From Variovorax ginsengisoli (GTDB taxonomy: Bacteria > Pseudomonadota > Gammaproteobacteria > Burkholderiales > Burkholderiaceae_C), in the NCBI RefSeq assembly GCF_006438845.1, contig NZ_RCZJ01000001.1, positions 186,001 to 250,000 on the forward strand: a DNA stretch of 64,000 nt. Reading direction: 5' to 3'. The notes under the pieces were generated by a model. The model made no database searches, was not told the origin of the DNA, and saw nothing but the letters and a program-made list of their open reading frames with translations. Below are positions 11,018 through 18,409 of the stretch, piece by piece (position 1 is the stretch's first letter; the number at the start of each line of letters is the position of its first letter). The translations under genes and the position numbers were made by a program.

Positions 11018-12883
11018 TCAGGTGCCGACGATGCCACCGTCGCGTCGCTGCACCACGACCGTGGCCGAGCGCGGTCGTGTGCTTGCCGGCAGCGTGCCGT
11101 CGGGCCAGGCGCTGTTGAGTGCGCCGGTGCCGTTGTCGCGGCGTTCGCCGGGGTGCTGCACGTTGACGAACAGCGTGCGGCGGTCGGGCGTCACGACGCA
11201 GCCGGTGATCTCGCAGCCGTTCGGCCCGACCAGGAAGCGGCGGATGCGTCCGCTCGCTGGGTCGGCGCACAGCAGCTGGTTGTTGCCCAGCGCGGCGTGG
11301 GTGCCGGTGCCGATCGCCTGGCCGCTCATGTCGGTCTGGATCCACAGCAGCCCGCCGCTGTCGAAATGCAGTCCGTCGGGCGAACCGAAGGCGTCGTCGT
11401 CGGGCTGCGGGTAACGGGCGCCGATGTCGGGCAGTGCGGGGTCGCCGGCCTGGACGAAATGGTCCCACGCGAACGACAGGCTCGCGGCATCGCCGTCGTC
11501 CTCTCGCCAGCGAAGGATTCCGCCGAACAGATTCGGCGCGCGCGGGTTGGCTGCGTCGGCTGCGGGCTTGCCCGGTGCGCCGCGCAGCGCGTTGTTGGTC
11601 AGCGTGACGTAGACCTCGCCCGTGTGCGGATGCACCGCGATCCACTCGGGCCGGTCCATCTTCGTCGCACCGACCACGTCGGCAGCGAGACGCGCGTGGA
11701 CCACGACCTGCGCCTGGTCGGCGAACCCGCTCGCTTCGTCGACGCCACCGCGGCCATGGACCAGTTCGAGCCAGCGGCCCCTGCCGTCGGCGTCGTAGCG
11801 CGCGACGTAGAGCGTGCCCTCGTCGAGCAGCGTGCGGTTGGCAGCGCGCGCGGTGGCGTCCTGGCCCTTGTGCACCCGGTCGCGGCTCACGAACTTGTAG
11901 ATGTATTCGAAGGCGGCGTCGTCGCCCATGTAGACGGCGACGCGGCCGTCGCGCGTCAGCGTGCAGGTGGCGCTTTCCTGGCGCTTGCGGCCCAGCGCCG
12001 TGCGTTTGACGGGTGTGGAGGTGGGGTCGAAGGGGTCGATCTCGACCACCCAGCCGAAGCGGTGGGCTTCGTTGGGGTGCTTCGAAAGATCGAAGCGCTC
12101 GTCGAAACGCCAGTACTCCACCCACTGCGTCCCGGGCACGGTTCCGTAACGCCGCTGTTCGGGAGTGACATCGGCCGCCGCCTCCTTCGGGCCGCCGAAG
12201 TAGCCGTGGAAATTCTCTTCGCAGGTCAGGTAGGTGCCCCATGGCGTGACGCCCATGGCGCAGTTGGCGAAGGTGCCGAACACCCGGCGGCCGGACGCAT
12301 CGGCCGCGGTCTGCATCCAAGGGGTGCCGGCGGCGGGGCCGGCGATGCGCATCGGCGTGGCGCCATGGATGCGGCGGGCATGGCGCGACGGCAGCACCTG
12401 GCGCCACCCTTGCGCAGTGCGCTCGACCTCGATCACCGAGACGCCCATGGCATGCAGCGATTTGCGCACTTTCTCTGCGGTCCACGGCGCGACACCGTCC
12501 GTGTGCAACAGCCGCTCGTCGGTGTACTCGTGGTTCATCACCAGCAGCCCGCGCCGACCGTCTTGGCGAAGCGCGAAGAAGTGCATGCCGTCGTGGTGCA
12601 TGCCCGCCTGCAATGTTTGGTCGGCCGCGCTGTTGCTTGCATCGGGTGAAAAAGCCGGCATGGCACCCGCAATACCAGTCGGAGCGCCCCAGGGGTAGAG
12701 CACATCGGCCGCATATTCGGGCGGCACGGTGATGCCGTCGAACAGCGTCGCCGGCACCGGGCCGAAGCCGAGCAACGCGCCGCGACGGTCAGGCGAGAGA
12801 GTGCGGGCCAGGCCCGATTCGCCGAGGAGCGCAACGACCGCGGCGGCACCGGTCTGTAAAAAATGACGGCGGTCGAGGCTCAT
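11018..12883 (-). CDS. phoX: PhoX-family phosphatase (DUF839), Tat-exported
   Basis: A 621-residue secreted protein of the PhoX/DUF839 family, whose characterised members are Ca/Fe-dependent periplasmic alkaline phosphatases. The N-terminus has a twin-arginine motif and hydrophobic core (DRRHFLQTGAAAVVALLG). Family blocks include GLLVMNHEYTDERLL, GRRVFGTFANCAMGVTPWGTYLTCEEN, FGWVVEIDPFDP and the C-terminal GCEITGCVVTPDRRTLFVNVQHPGE. Start 12883 is set by the signal peptide. No Pho box was seen in the 127 nt upstream, which is unusual if it serves phosphate scavenging. Enzyme activity is inferred from the family. Confidence 0.85.
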   Translation of the reverse strand: MSLDRRHFLQTGAAAVVALLGESGLARTLSPDRRGALLGFGPVPATLFDGITVPPEYAADVLYPWGAPTGIAGAMPAFSPDASNSAADQTLQAGMHHDGMHFFALRQDGRRGLLVMNHEYTDERLLHTDGVAPWTAEKVRKSLHAMGVSVIEVERTAQGWRQVLPSRHARRIHGATPMRIAGPAAGTPWMQTAADASGRRVFGTFANCAMGVTPWGTYLTCEENFHGYFGGPKEAAADVTPEQRRYGTVPGTQWVEYWRFDERFDLSKHPNEAHRFGWVVEIDPFDPTSTPVKRTALGRKRQESATCTLTRDGRVAVYMGDDAAFEYIYKFVSRDRVHKGQDATARAANRTLLDEGTLYVARYDADGRGRWLELVHGRGGVDEASGFADQAQVVVHARLAADVVGATKMDRPEWIAVHPHTGEVYVTLTNNALRGAPGKPAADAANPRAPNLFGGILRWREDDGDAASLSFAWDHFVQAGDPALPDIGARYPQPDDDAFGSPDGLHFDSGGLLWIQTDMSGQAIGTGTHAALGNNQLLCADPASGRIRRFLVGPNGCEITGCVVTPDRRTLFVNVQHPGERRDNGTGALNSAWPDGTLPASTRPRSATVVVQRRDGGIVGT

Positions 12884-13010
12884 CGTGCCACCAAGCCCAG
12901 CGGTGCGCGCCTGCGAATTTGAAGGAAGAAATGCATTCCCCGATGATGCCGCGACCGGCAACGCTGCGTTGACCGCGGCAAGGCCAAGCCATGACGTCAG
13001 CCGTCATTGC

Positions 13011-13253
13011 TCAGCGCGCGGGATCGGCGCCCTGATTGGCCAATCCGACCGTCGGCGCGCGGCATTCCACGATGGCATTCAGCGTGCCGGCGGCCAGCAC
13101 GTAGCGCACCTCGGTCACTTCCAGGCGTTGTGCGCCGGGTTCGTCGGACACGCCCGTCTCCACGATTTCTCCAAGACGGGGGACCGGCGAGGCGTCGGCG
13201 AGTTGAATGTCTTGGGCGGTTCCGTTGATGAGGGTTCGCAGAATTGTCGGCAT
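13011..13253 (-). CDS. Hypothetical 80-residue protein
   Basis: Not recognised. From ATG 13253 it reads MPTILRTLINGTAQDIQLAD, then RLGEIVETG and RLEVTEVRYVLAAGTLNAIVECRA. The alternating pattern suggests a small beta-rich domain with no signal peptide or membrane helix. The sequence is coding-like in GC usage, and the frame could start 96 nt earlier, but only the shorter form begins like a compact domain. It lies upstream of phoX on the same strand, with 127 nt between. Confidence 0.5.
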   Translation of the reverse strand: MPTILRTLINGTAQDIQLADASPVPRLGEIVETGVSDEPGAQRLEVTEVRYVLAAGTLNAIVECRAPTVGLANQGADPAR

Positions 13254-13481
13254 GGATGAAGTCCTGAGAGAAGCGGGAGACGATGTGCGTGCGTTGCAGT
13301 CGCCTTCGTCGGGCAACGTGCAGCCTGGGCGAAGGATGAGAGCGTGCATCGGGTCATGCGCGTCGAGCGGCGCGGAGATGTAGGACGAAGGGATGCATCA
13401 ATGGCGCACCTGTCCGACGGCTTGGCCTTTTTCGCCGAAAGAGCGTTTCGTCAGGGGATGGGAATTCGACCGGGGAAGATC

Positions 13482-13679
13482 ATGAAGTTCGTCGTCATCC
13501 AGGAACTCGGGGATCGGTGGGTGTGGGAATTGCGCTCTGCCGACGGTCAACCCGTCTGTCGGAGCGCTACGGCATTCACCGATCGCGAGCAGGTTTTCAG
13601 GGCGATTCATGCCGTGCGCGGCAAAGCTCCCGGTGCGCTTGTTTTCGATCCGCTGGGAACCCTTTATCAAGGGGTCTGA
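13482..13679 (+). CDS. Small DUF1508-like protein, copy 1
   Basis: A 65-residue protein from ATG 13482, with GGGGAAG upstream as Shine-Dalgarno. The pattern MKFVVIQELGDRWVWELRSADGQ, then an aromatic/charged helix (TDREQVFRAIHAVRG) and a closing DPLGTLYQG strand resembles the YegP/DUF1508 half-repeat (W-x-W-x-L, then a helix). The gene at 14197 encodes a clear relative with the same WSWELRS core. Function is unknown; YegP-type domains are small dimeric folds. Confidence 0.6.
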   Translation: MKFVVIQELGDRWVWELRSADGQPVCRSATAFTDREQVFRAIHAVRGKAPGALVFDPLGTLYQGV

Positions 13680-13793
13680 ACAACGCCTCAGCGCACGAGG
13701 CCCCGCTACGCTTCACACCTGCCCCGACACGCCGCGCCACCTCGTAGGCAGTGGCCGGCAGACGGCGCCACGACGCTGCTGCACACTAGACCA

Positions 13794-14075
13794 ATGTCAA
13801 ACCAGATGCGCTCGATCGCCGTCACCGTCGAAGAGACAAAGCCGGGCGTTTTCTTGTGGCGCCTTCTCGAGCACGACGGCGCCGAGTGGACGCCACTTGA
13901 CGTCGCGTCGCGCTCCGTTCGGAGCTATGCCGAGTCGATGGCTGCAGGGTTGGTGGCGCTGCAGGCGTTGATCGATGACTTTGATGTTGGCCCCCGTCAG
14001 GCGGCACCTCCCTTGGCGGCGGAGGCCGATGCCAATCCGCTGTCCAAGCCCTTTGGTTTCGGCACCTTGAAGTAA
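13794..14075 (+). CDS. Hypothetical 93-residue protein
   Basis: Not recognised with confidence. It opens with a strand-turn-strand (SIAVTVEETKPGVFLWRLLEHDG), a helix (YAESMAAGLVALQALIDDF) and a disordered alanine/proline tail ending SKPFGFGTLK. The FLWRLLE core recalls the WxWxL strand of its small neighbours at 13482 and 14197, so all three may be divergent versions of one fold. ATG 13794 lacks a strong Shine-Dalgarno. Same strand as the neighbours, with 114 nt upstream and 121 nt downstream. Confidence 0.55.
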   Translation: MSNQMRSIAVTVEETKPGVFLWRLLEHDGAEWTPLDVASRSVRSYAESMAAGLVALQALIDDFDVGPRQAAPPLAAEADANPLSKPFGFGTLK

Positions 14076-14196
14076 GGCTCTGGATCAGTGGCTACAAGCG
14101 CTTGATCAAATACATGCCAAAAGCGATCATGGAGACTGCGGTCATTCATGAACGTCGGTGGGACTTGTGCCCACGACCCACTGTCGAGGAGCCCTT

Positions 14197-14400
14197 ATGA
14201 ACTTCGTCTTGCTGAACGCACCGAACGCGCAATGGAGCTGGGAGCTTCGTTCGCGTGAAAGCAATGCTTTGTACGCTCGCAGCAGCGAGAGCTTTCCGCA
14301 ACGCGCGGATGCGCTTGCCGACATTGAAAGGGTGCAGCGCGACGCCCCCGTCGCGCATGCCTATGACGAAGCGGGAAGTCTGCTCGATCCAAACCGCTGA
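14197..14400 (+). CDS. Small DUF1508-like protein, copy 2
   Basis: A 67-residue protein with ATG 14197 and GAGGA 5 nt upstream. It shares with the 13482 product the N-terminal strand ([19 protein letters not shown]), the following S-x-F-x-R helix ([16 protein letters not shown]), an AP pair before the last strand, and a D-x-x-G-x-L ending. The two are about 65 residues each and lie under 1 kb apart, so they look like diverged tandem duplicates. No function can be stated. Confidence 0.6.
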   Translation: MNFVLLNAPNAQWSWELRSRESNALYARSSESFPQRADALADIERVQRDAPVAHAYDEAGSLLDPNR

Positions 14401-14451
14401 AGACTTGAAGGCCGGATGCGGCTGCTGCCTTCGCACCGAACGGTTGAGTGG

Positions 14452-14525
14452 CCTGCCCGGAGGGGATCGAACCCCCGACAACCTGCTTAGAAGGCAGGTG
14501 CTCTATCCAACTGAGCTACGGGCAG
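14452..14525 (-). tRNA. tRNA-Arg (UCU anticodon)
   Basis: A complete cloverleaf reads on the minus strand. The acceptor arm CTGCCCG pairs with CGGGCAG. TAGCTCAGTTGGATAGAGC gives the D arm. Anticodon stem CCTGC/GCAGG closes the loop CTTCTAA with anticodon TCT. The T arm contains GGTTCGATCC. The discriminator is G; CCA is not encoded. It decodes AGA. Confidence 0.96.
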
Positions 14526-14644
14526 AAGTGAAGCGCGCGAGGAAGGTGCCTCGAAGGAAGACGGAGAATTCTGCCACGCGGTGTGCCTCGCGACAGAGAT
14601 CGGAATTCGGCGCAAAGACAAGACCGAGGACGCACCCCAAGCAA

Positions 14645-14678
14645 AATGCCTGCAGAGTTCTTCAACTCTGCAGGCATT
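14645..14678 (-). terminator. Intrinsic terminator after tRNA-Pro
   Basis: A perfect 15-bp stem (AATGCCTGCAGAGTT and its complement) closes on a CTTC loop. On the minus strand it is followed at once by TTTTGCTT. It starts 12 nt past the encoded CCA of tRNA-Pro, so it ends that transcript. The tRNA-Arg gene lies beyond it, so it probably has its own promoter. Confidence 0.9.
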
Positions 14679-14689
14679 CACTTTTCTCT

Positions 14690-14766
<77 letters not shown>

Positions 14767-14820
14767 ACAAGCCCTCGATTCTAGCCTGCTCCGGACCGTA
14801 TTTTTCGTTTTCGTGTTCGC

Positions 14821-15525
14821 TCATCTTTTGGCGTACTGACTTTTACCGAACAAGATGTCGCGTTCCTTGTCGCCGGTCAGTGGCTTTCTGAGGTCGGCAA
14901 GCACCTTCACGCCGCGCTGTACGGCGGGCCGTGCGGCCATGGCTTCGAACCAGGTTTTCAGATGGGGAAAGTCGCTCAACACGATGCCTTGATTCTCCCA
15001 ATTGCGCAGCCAAGGGAAGATCGCAATGTCCGCGATCGAGTATTCCGGCCCGCCGACGAAAGCGCTTTGCGAAAGGCGCCTGTCGATCACGCCGTAGAGC
15101 CGGCGGGCTTCGTTGGTGTAGCGTTCGATGGCATAGGGCAGTTTCTCCGGGGCGTACAAGCGAAAGTGGTGTGCCTGCCCGAGCATCGGCCCGACGCCGC
15201 CCATCTGGAACATCAGCCATTGCAGCACTTCGAACCTGGCGCGGTCCGATTGCGGCAGCAATTGCCCCGTCTTGCTGGCGAGATAGACCAGGATGGCGCC
15301 GGATTCGAAGAGCGACATCGGCTGGCCGTCCAGCCCCTGAGGGTCGACGATGGCCGGGATCTTGTTGTTCGGGCTGATCGCAAGGAAGTCCGCCGCGAAC
15401 TGGTCGCCCTTGCCGATGTTCACCGGATGCGCCACATACGGCAGGCCGCATTCCTCCAACATGATGTGGACCTTGTGGCCGTTTGGTGTGGGCCATGAAT
15501 AGACATCGATCGGTGCTTGCGACAT
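14821..15525 (-). CDS. Glutathione S-transferase family protein (YfcG/YghU-like)
   Basis: A 234-residue cytosolic GST. The N-terminal thioredoxin-like domain has [22 protein letters not shown], the cis-proline region NNKIPAIVD and the glutathione-binding [13 protein letters not shown]. An all-helical C-terminal domain follows ([36 protein letters not shown] with the N-capping box). The T-P-N start of helix 1 is characteristic of the nu-class disulfide reductases YfcG/YghU, rather than catalytic Ser/Cys classes. ATG 15525 gives full family length. Confidence 0.88.
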   Translation of the reverse strand: MSQAPIDVYSWPTPNGHKVHIMLEECGLPYVAHPVNIGKGDQFAADFLAISPNNKIPAIVDPQGLDGQPMSLFESGAILVYLASKTGQLLPQSDRARFEVLQWLMFQMGGVGPMLGQAHHFRLYAPEKLPYAIERYTNEARRLYGVIDRRLSQSAFVGGPEYSIADIAIFPWLRNWENQGIVLSDFPHLKTWFEAMAARPAVQRGVKVLADLRKPLTGDKERDILFGKSQYAKR

Positions 15526-15629
15526 GACGGTCTTTCCTGCTGACGTTAGAGAGCCGCCAGCATATCCGCCGACGGCCTTGGGCGCCGCGCACGCGCGACT
15601 GCGATGGCCGTTGCTCGACCGGTGGGTGC

Positions 15630-17306
15630 TCAGGCGATGCGTGCCTGCGCGGCCAGATGCTGGTGGATCTGCGCGACGACGGCGGCGCCTTCACCAATGG
15701 CGCCGCCGACGCGCTTGACCGAGCCCGAACGCACGTCACCCACGGCAAAAACGCCCGGCACGCTCGACTCCAGCGCGGCGGCCTGCCGTGCTGGGAAGCC
15801 GCCACTGGCCGCAGCGCCAGTGAGCACGAAGCCATGGCGGTCGACGGACACATCGCAGCCAGCCAGCCATGTGGTCTCGGGTTCGGCGCCGACGAAGAGG
15901 AAGATATTGCGTGCGGGGCAGTCGTAGGCTTCGCCGGTCTGGCGGCTGCGCCATGTGGCGCCGTCGAGGCCGGTGGCTGGATCGCCGTGCAGCGAGACGA
16001 GTTCGGTGTATGGGTGCAGTTCGATGTTGGGCGCGGCCTCGATCCGATCGATCAGATAGCGCGACATGCTGGCGGCCAGCGAGGGACCACGAACCAGCAC
16101 GTTGACCTTGGATGCGTGCCGCGACAGGAACACCGCTGCCTGACCGGCCGAGTTGCCGCCGCCGACGAGGGCGACCTCTTGCTGGGCGCAGGTGCGCGCT
16201 TCGAGGGCCGAGGCCCAGTACCAGATGCCGCGGCCCTCGAAGTCATGCAGTCGCGGCACATCGGGACGGCGATAGCGCGCGCCGCTTGCGATCACCACGG
16301 TGCGCCCGCGCAGCCGCCGTCCGTCGGCCAGGTACACGGCCATCTCCCCATGCGCCGCGCCGCCGCAGTCGAGCGAGGCCACCTCCGCCGGGATGAGCAT
16401 CTCGACGCCGAATTTCTGCGCCTGCACGTACGCGCGCCCGGCCAGCGCGCCGCCCGAGATACCCGTGGGAAAGCCCAGGTAATTCTCGATGCGGGCGCTG
16501 GCGCCGGCCTGGCCGCCGTAGGAGCGGCAGTCGAGCACGATCACGCGCAGCCCTTCGGACGCCGCGTACACCGCCGTCGCCAGGCCGGCCGGCCCTGCGC
16601 CGACCACGATCACATCGAACAGGTCGTCGTGCGCGTCGCTGTCGATCATGCCAAGGCAGCGTGCGAGCGCGTCTTCGGTGGGGTTCGCCAACACTGCGCC
16701 GTTGGGGCAGGCGACCAGCAGCGTGGCCTCGCCGTACTGTTCGAGCAGGGCGGCCGCGTCGGTGTCCAGCGTCGAATCGACGACCTGGTAGGGATAACCG
16801 TTGCGGCTCAGAAAATTCTGCAGCCGCCGCACGTCTGCCGTGTTGGGCGGGCCGATCAGCACCGGCCCGCTGGCGCCCGACTCGATCAACGCGACGCGGC
16901 GCAGGATCAGTGCGCGCACCACGCGCTCCCCCAGGTCGGCCTCGGCAATGATCAGCGCACGCAGTTGGTCCGGCGGAATCAACAAGGCTTCTACCGCGGT
17001 CTCTGCATGGCCGTCGACCAGCGACGGGCGGCCCGAGAGCTGGGCGATCTCGGCCATGAACTGCCCCGGCCCCTGCTGACCGATGGGCACGGTGTGGCCG
17101 AGGCCGTCGCGCTGCGTGATGCCCACGGTGCCTTCGAGCAGCACGAACATTCCGAGGCCCGGTTCGCCGGCCCTGAACATGCATTCGCCAGCGGCGTAGC
17201 GCATCACGCTGCCAAAGCGGCGCATGCGCTGGAGGTCGGGCGCATCGAGCACCGGGAACATCTGGTGGCGTCGGGTCTCGACCTCGATATGCGATTCATC
17301 GGCCAT
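15630..17306 (-). CDS. Cyclic-nucleotide-binding / thioredoxin-reductase-like flavoprotein
   Basis: A 558-residue fusion. Residues about 10-145 form a CRP-like cNMP-binding barrel (GECMFRAGEPGLGMFVLLEGTV, GQFMAEIAQLSG). A thioredoxin-like linker follows (ADVRRLQNFLSRNGYPYQVVD), then a full pyridine-nucleotide oxidoreductase: FAD loop GAGPAGLATAVYAASEG, ENYLGFPTGISGG, NAD(P) loop GGGNSAGQAA and FAVGDVRSGSVKRVGGAIGEGA. The position of the thioredoxin-reductase CxxC reads W-A-S-A, so it cannot reduce a disulfide in the standard way. ATG 17306 is chosen because it begins the cNMP domain. It is divergent from the OlsB-like gene. Confidence 0.88.
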   Translation of the reverse strand: MADESHIEVETRRHQMFPVLDAPDLQRMRRFGSVMRYAAGECMFRAGEPGLGMFVLLEGTVGITQRDGLGHTVPIGQQGPGQFMAEIAQLSGRPSLVDGHAETAVEALLIPPDQLRALIIAEADLGERVVRALILRRVALIESGASGPVLIGPPNTADVRRLQNFLSRNGYPYQVVDSTLDTDAAALLEQYGEATLLVACPNGAVLANPTEDALARCLGMIDSDAHDDLFDVIVVGAGPAGLATAVYAASEGLRVIVLDCRSYGGQAGASARIENYLGFPTGISGGALAGRAYVQAQKFGVEMLIPAEVASLDCGGAAHGEMAVYLADGRRLRGRTVVIASGARYRRPDVPRLHDFEGRGIWYWASALEARTCAQQEVALVGGGNSAGQAAVFLSRHASKVNVLVRGPSLAASMSRYLIDRIEAAPNIELHPYTELVSLHGDPATGLDGATWRSRQTGEAYDCPARNIFLFVGAEPETTWLAGCDVSVDRHGFVLTGAAASGGFPARQAAALESSVPGVFAVGDVRSGSVKRVGGAIGEGAAVVAQIHQHLAAQARIA

Positions 17307-17348
17307 GGTCACTCCTTTCGGGTTGCTCAGATTAGACCGGCATGCGGG

Positions 17349-17366
17349 CGTCACGCAACTGCCATC
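17349..17366 (+). promoter_or_regulatory. Possible weak Pho box upstream of the OlsB-like gene
   Basis: CGTCACGCAACTGCCATC carries GTCAC and GCCAT spaced 11 nt, one mismatch from a GTCAY direct repeat, 59 nt before the start at 17426. The ppk operator lies at a similar distance from its gene. The match is weak and could be chance; it is kept because ornithine-lipid synthesis is commonly Pho-regulated. Confidence 0.3.
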
Positions 17367-17425
17367 GGAGCGACACGGCACTTTCACTTCGGCGAAGGAG
17401 ACTCGCGCCAACGTAAAGGGTCCTC

Positions 17426-18295
17426 ATGCAAGAACTGCCCAATCCGATGTTCGCGATCGCCCAACTGGGTGCCCGCCCCGCCTTCTGGCGCGCTCCGCCT
17501 TCGACACGCCTGCCGACGCCGGTGGCCGCCGTGCCGGTGCCCACGCCCGTTCCCACCCGTCCATCAGGCCCCGGCATCACCGTGAGCTGGGCGCGCCATC
17601 AAGACGATGTGCGCGCGGCCCAGCGCCTGCGCTACGAGGTGTTCGCCGGCGAAATGGGCGCGCGGCTCACGACGCCGCTCGAAGGCCACGACATCGACCT
17701 GTTCGACGACTTCTGCGAACACCTGCTGGTGCGCGACGAGCAGAGCGGCCAGGTCATCGGCACCTACCGTGTGCTGACACCTGCGCAGGCGCGCCGCATC
17801 GGTAGCACGTACAGCGACACCGAGTTCGATCTGACGCGCCTGCGCGACCTGCGCGAGCGGATGGTCGAATTGGGCCGAAGCTGCGTGCACCGCGACCACC
17901 GGCAGGGCGGGGTGATCCTCGCGCTGTGGGGCGCGCTCGCCGGCTTCATGCATCGCAACAAGCTCGACACCATGATCGGCTGCGCGAGCATTCCGATGTG
18001 CCACGAGGGCGCGCGCAACGGCGACGCGGCAGCCAGCATCTGGCGCCAGCTGTCGACCACGCACATGGCGCCGATCCAGTACCAGGTGCAGCCGCGCCTG
18101 CCGCTGCCGGTCGAACGGCTCGACACGCAGCTCGCGGTCGATCCGCCGGCGCTGATCAAGGGTTACCTGCGGCTCGGCGCCAAGGTGCTGGGCGCACCGG
18201 CCTGGGACCCGGACTTCAACACGGCCGACCTGCCGATGCTGATGCGCATCGACGACCTGCCGCCGCGCTACCGCAAGCACTTCCTGGGCAACTGA
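17426..18295 (+). CDS. olsB: OlsB-like ornithine N-acyltransferase (GNAT, Acetyltransf_5 type)
   Basis: A 289-residue GNAT-type acyltransferase. OlsB proteins transfer a 3-hydroxyacyl chain from ACP to ornithine, the first step of phosphorus-free ornithine lipids. Seen: RLRYEVFAGEMGA (the R-x-x-V-F motif of the family), LFDDFCEHLLVRD, GTYRVL, ELGRSCVHRDHRQGGVI (acyl-carrier contact) and IGCASIPM. The first 50 residues are proline-rich and not conserved. It ends 19 nt before the ppk operator, on the same strand, within a phosphate gene cluster, which fits membrane remodelling under phosphate limitation. A general N-acyl amino acid synthase is the alternative. Confidence 0.72.
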   Translation: MQELPNPMFAIAQLGARPAFWRAPPSTRLPTPVAAVPVPTPVPTRPSGPGITVSWARHQDDVRAAQRLRYEVFAGEMGARLTTPLEGHDIDLFDDFCEHLLVRDEQSGQVIGTYRVLTPAQARRIGSTYSDTEFDLTRLRDLRERMVELGRSCVHRDHRQGGVILALWGALAGFMHRNKLDTMIGCASIPMCHEGARNGDAAASIWRQLSTTHMAPIQYQVQPRLPLPVERLDTQLAVDPPALIKGYLRLGAKVLGAPAWDPDFNTADLPMLMRIDDLPPRYRKHFLGN

Positions 18296-18313
18296 AAGGC
18301 CCCTGTTCGCGGG

Positions 18314-18340
18314 ATGTGACGGCGTCACGAAAATGTCATG
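18314..18340 (+). promoter_or_regulatory. ppk operator: three PhoB-like half-sites
   Basis: The element contains TGTGACGGCGTCAC (18315-18328, palindromic) and then GTCAT 11 nt after GTCAC (18324-18328 and 18335-18339). It therefore has one inverted half-site followed by a forward direct repeat, the geometry of a PhoB box. It ends 69 nt before ATG 18410. The same 27-nt layout recurs in front of ppx. A further CTGTCAT sits at 18354-18360. Confidence 0.75.
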
Positions 18341-18409
18341 AAGGCCCTCGACACTGTCATATTCCCGCTGACAGCGGCTTCCACGGCCCTTGCGCCAGAA
18401 TTCGTGACC

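Noticed and set aside
12884..13010. Pho box upstream of phoX
   Set aside because: GTCA words occur near 12998-13008 but with 7-nt, not 11-nt, spacing, so no PhoB-type repeat is present.
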